Origin: Jeotgalibacillus haloalkalitolerans
GTDB lineage: Bacteria; Bacillota; Bacilli; Bacillales; Jeotgalibacillaceae
Direction: 5' to 3'
NCBI RefSeq assembly: GCF_034427455.1
Contig: NZ_JAXQNN010000002.1
Coordinates: 496,001-560,000, forward strand
Length of the DNA: 64,000 nt
Shown piece after piece: positions 63,342-64,000 of this stretch. Numbering within the stretch: the first letter of the stretch is position 1; every line of letters begins with the position of its first letter. The translations under genes and the position numbers were made by a program. The notes under the pieces are model-generated. The model did not search any database. It saw only the letters and a program-made list of their open reading frames with translations, and had not been told where the DNA came from.

Positions 63342-64000
63342 GCTTATCACGCTCCACCTTTTGCTCTACTGTACAGATTAAATCTGCCGCTTGAAGTGAT
63401 ACTGTAATTTTATCTCCAGCGTCTACCTGTTCGCTACTTTTAATAAGCTCATTTGAATCATTAAACACAAGAGAATACCCTCTATTCATTATTTTAAGCG
63501 GACTTAACGCTTCAAGGGATGCGGTCGCCTGTATAAAACGCTGTCTGCTCGCGTTCACTTTTTTTGATGATGTGTTTTCGAGCCTGTCCATTAAGCGGTC
63601 CAGATGATTTTTTTTACGTTCAATTTGGTTTGAAGGATTCAGTCTAATTAATTTTTCGTGGATTCTTTCTCTTTTTATTTTGGCTTTTTGAATGATTGCT
63701 GCACTTTCTCTGTACAGACGTTCATTTAGTCTGTCTAAGTTTTGTGCGTGCGGTTCAATCATTTTTTCAGGCCTTCTGAAAACGATTGAGTCCGTCTGCT
63801 TTTTTAATTGCTGTTTTTGATATTGGATCAGCTGGGCTATTGCTCTGTGTGACCTTACTTCCATACTCATAATCCGCTCTCTGACCTCTTCTATATGAGG
63901 AACTGCAATCTCTGCAGCTGCTGTTGGCGTCGGTGCCCGTAAGTCTGCAGCAAAGTCTGCAATTGTGACATCCGTTTCATGACCGACAGCTGATATGACC
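63328..64000 (-). CDS. xseA: Exodeoxyribonuclease VII large subunit, 5' end cut by window edge
   Basis: This is the catalytic subunit of ExoVII. Only the C-terminal half (about 223 codons) lies in the window; the frame is open to position 64000. The first visible residues, [19 protein letters not shown], followed by [11 protein letters not shown], are the conserved XseA active-region motif. Next comes a long basic coiled coil (about 63480-63860) and the terminal beta domain [18 protein letters not shown] with [20 protein letters not shown]. The stop overlaps xseB. The reading frame is clean. Confidence 0.95.
   Translation of the reverse strand, partial: VISAVGHETDVTIADFAADLRAPTPTAAAEIAVPHIEEVRERIMSMEVRSHRAIAQLIQYQKQQLKKQTDSIVFRRPEKMIEPHAQNLDRLNERLYRESAAIIQKAKIKRERIHEKLIRLNPSNQIERKKNHLDRLMDRLENTSSKKVNASRQRFIQATASLEALSPLKIMNRGYSLVFNDSNELIKSSEQVDAGDKITVSLQAADLICTVEQKVERDKHGEK

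Noticed and set aside
1-64000. CRISPR arrays, insertion sequences, prophage genes, tRNA and rRNA genes.
   Set aside because: No regularly spaced repeats, transposase or phage structural genes, and no tRNA or rRNA-like sequences were recognised on either strand.

Overview
The window is a chromosomal core segment of an endospore-forming member of the Bacillales. Gene content and order follow the lysA to xseA arc of Bacillus subtilis: lysA, spoVA, spoIIA-sigF, dacF, drm, xerD, fur, spoIIM, nudF, yqk, yqj, bkd, spo0A, spoIVB, recN, ahrC, yqxC, dxs, ispA, xse. The accessory differences point away from B. subtilis itself. They are a methylmalonyl-CoA mutase set, a pared-down spoVA operon, and a large structured RNA between ispA and dxs. 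I see no phage, insertion sequence, CRISPR array, tRNA or rRNA gene. The genus cannot be fixed from sequence alone.

Layout. 1-6.3 kb: lysA (cut by the window edge), spoVAF-AB-AA, sigF-spoIIAB-spoIIAA and dacF, all leftward, with a sigma-H promoter candidate and a 0A-like box before spoIIAA. 6.5-12.1 kb: pyrimidine nucleoside salvage (pdp, deoB), xerD, fur, spoIIM and nudF. 12.2-19.6 kb: yqkF/E/D/B-type genes, scoAB divergent from HMG-CoA lyase across a cre site, a CDGSH protein, and yqjQ-yqjP. 19.7-29.7 kb: a T-box-controlled proI, a glycosyltransferase, namA, rnz, zwf, gndA, dinB and a lone CheW-domain gene. 29.8-37.3 kb: a tripeptidase, an acyl-CoA carboxylase subunit with methylmalonyl-CoA epimerase, a 32-residue Prli42-like membrane miniprotein, yqjA, an arginine-type ABC transporter and bacilliredoxin. 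37.6-52.5 kb: meaB-mutB-mutA and the bkd branched-chain keto-acid operon with its regulator. 52.6-64 kb: yqzF, yqiK, spo0A, spoIVB, recN, argR, tlyA, dxs, the OLE-associated protein gene oapA, an OLE RNA candidate, ispA, xseB and xseA (cut by the edge).

How the genes fit together. One theme is branched-chain amino-acid catabolism. Bcd deaminates Val/Ile/Leu, and BkdAA/AB/B/LpdV make branched acyl-CoAs, which Ptb/Buk can convert to acids plus ATP. Propionyl-CoA from Val/Ile can go through the carboxylase, epimerase and MutAB/MeaB to succinyl-CoA. Leucine-derived HMG-CoA can be split by the lyase, and acetoacetate re-activated by ScoAB. The second theme is sporulation control: Spo0A, SpoIIAA/AB/SigF, SpoIIM, SpoIVB, DacF and SpoVA. 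The third is isoprenoid synthesis (ispA, dxs) wrapped around OLE RNA and OapA.

The main items for a second look are: the OLE RNA-OapA pair; a BkdR whose AAA+ domain lacks the GAFTGA loop and arginine fingers; a spoVA operon without AC-AD-AE; a three-copy palindromic repeat family whose closing stems covary; an unannotated C-rich hairpin plus terminator that looks like a small RNA; and a possible hairpin-bridged Shine-Dalgarno at mutA.
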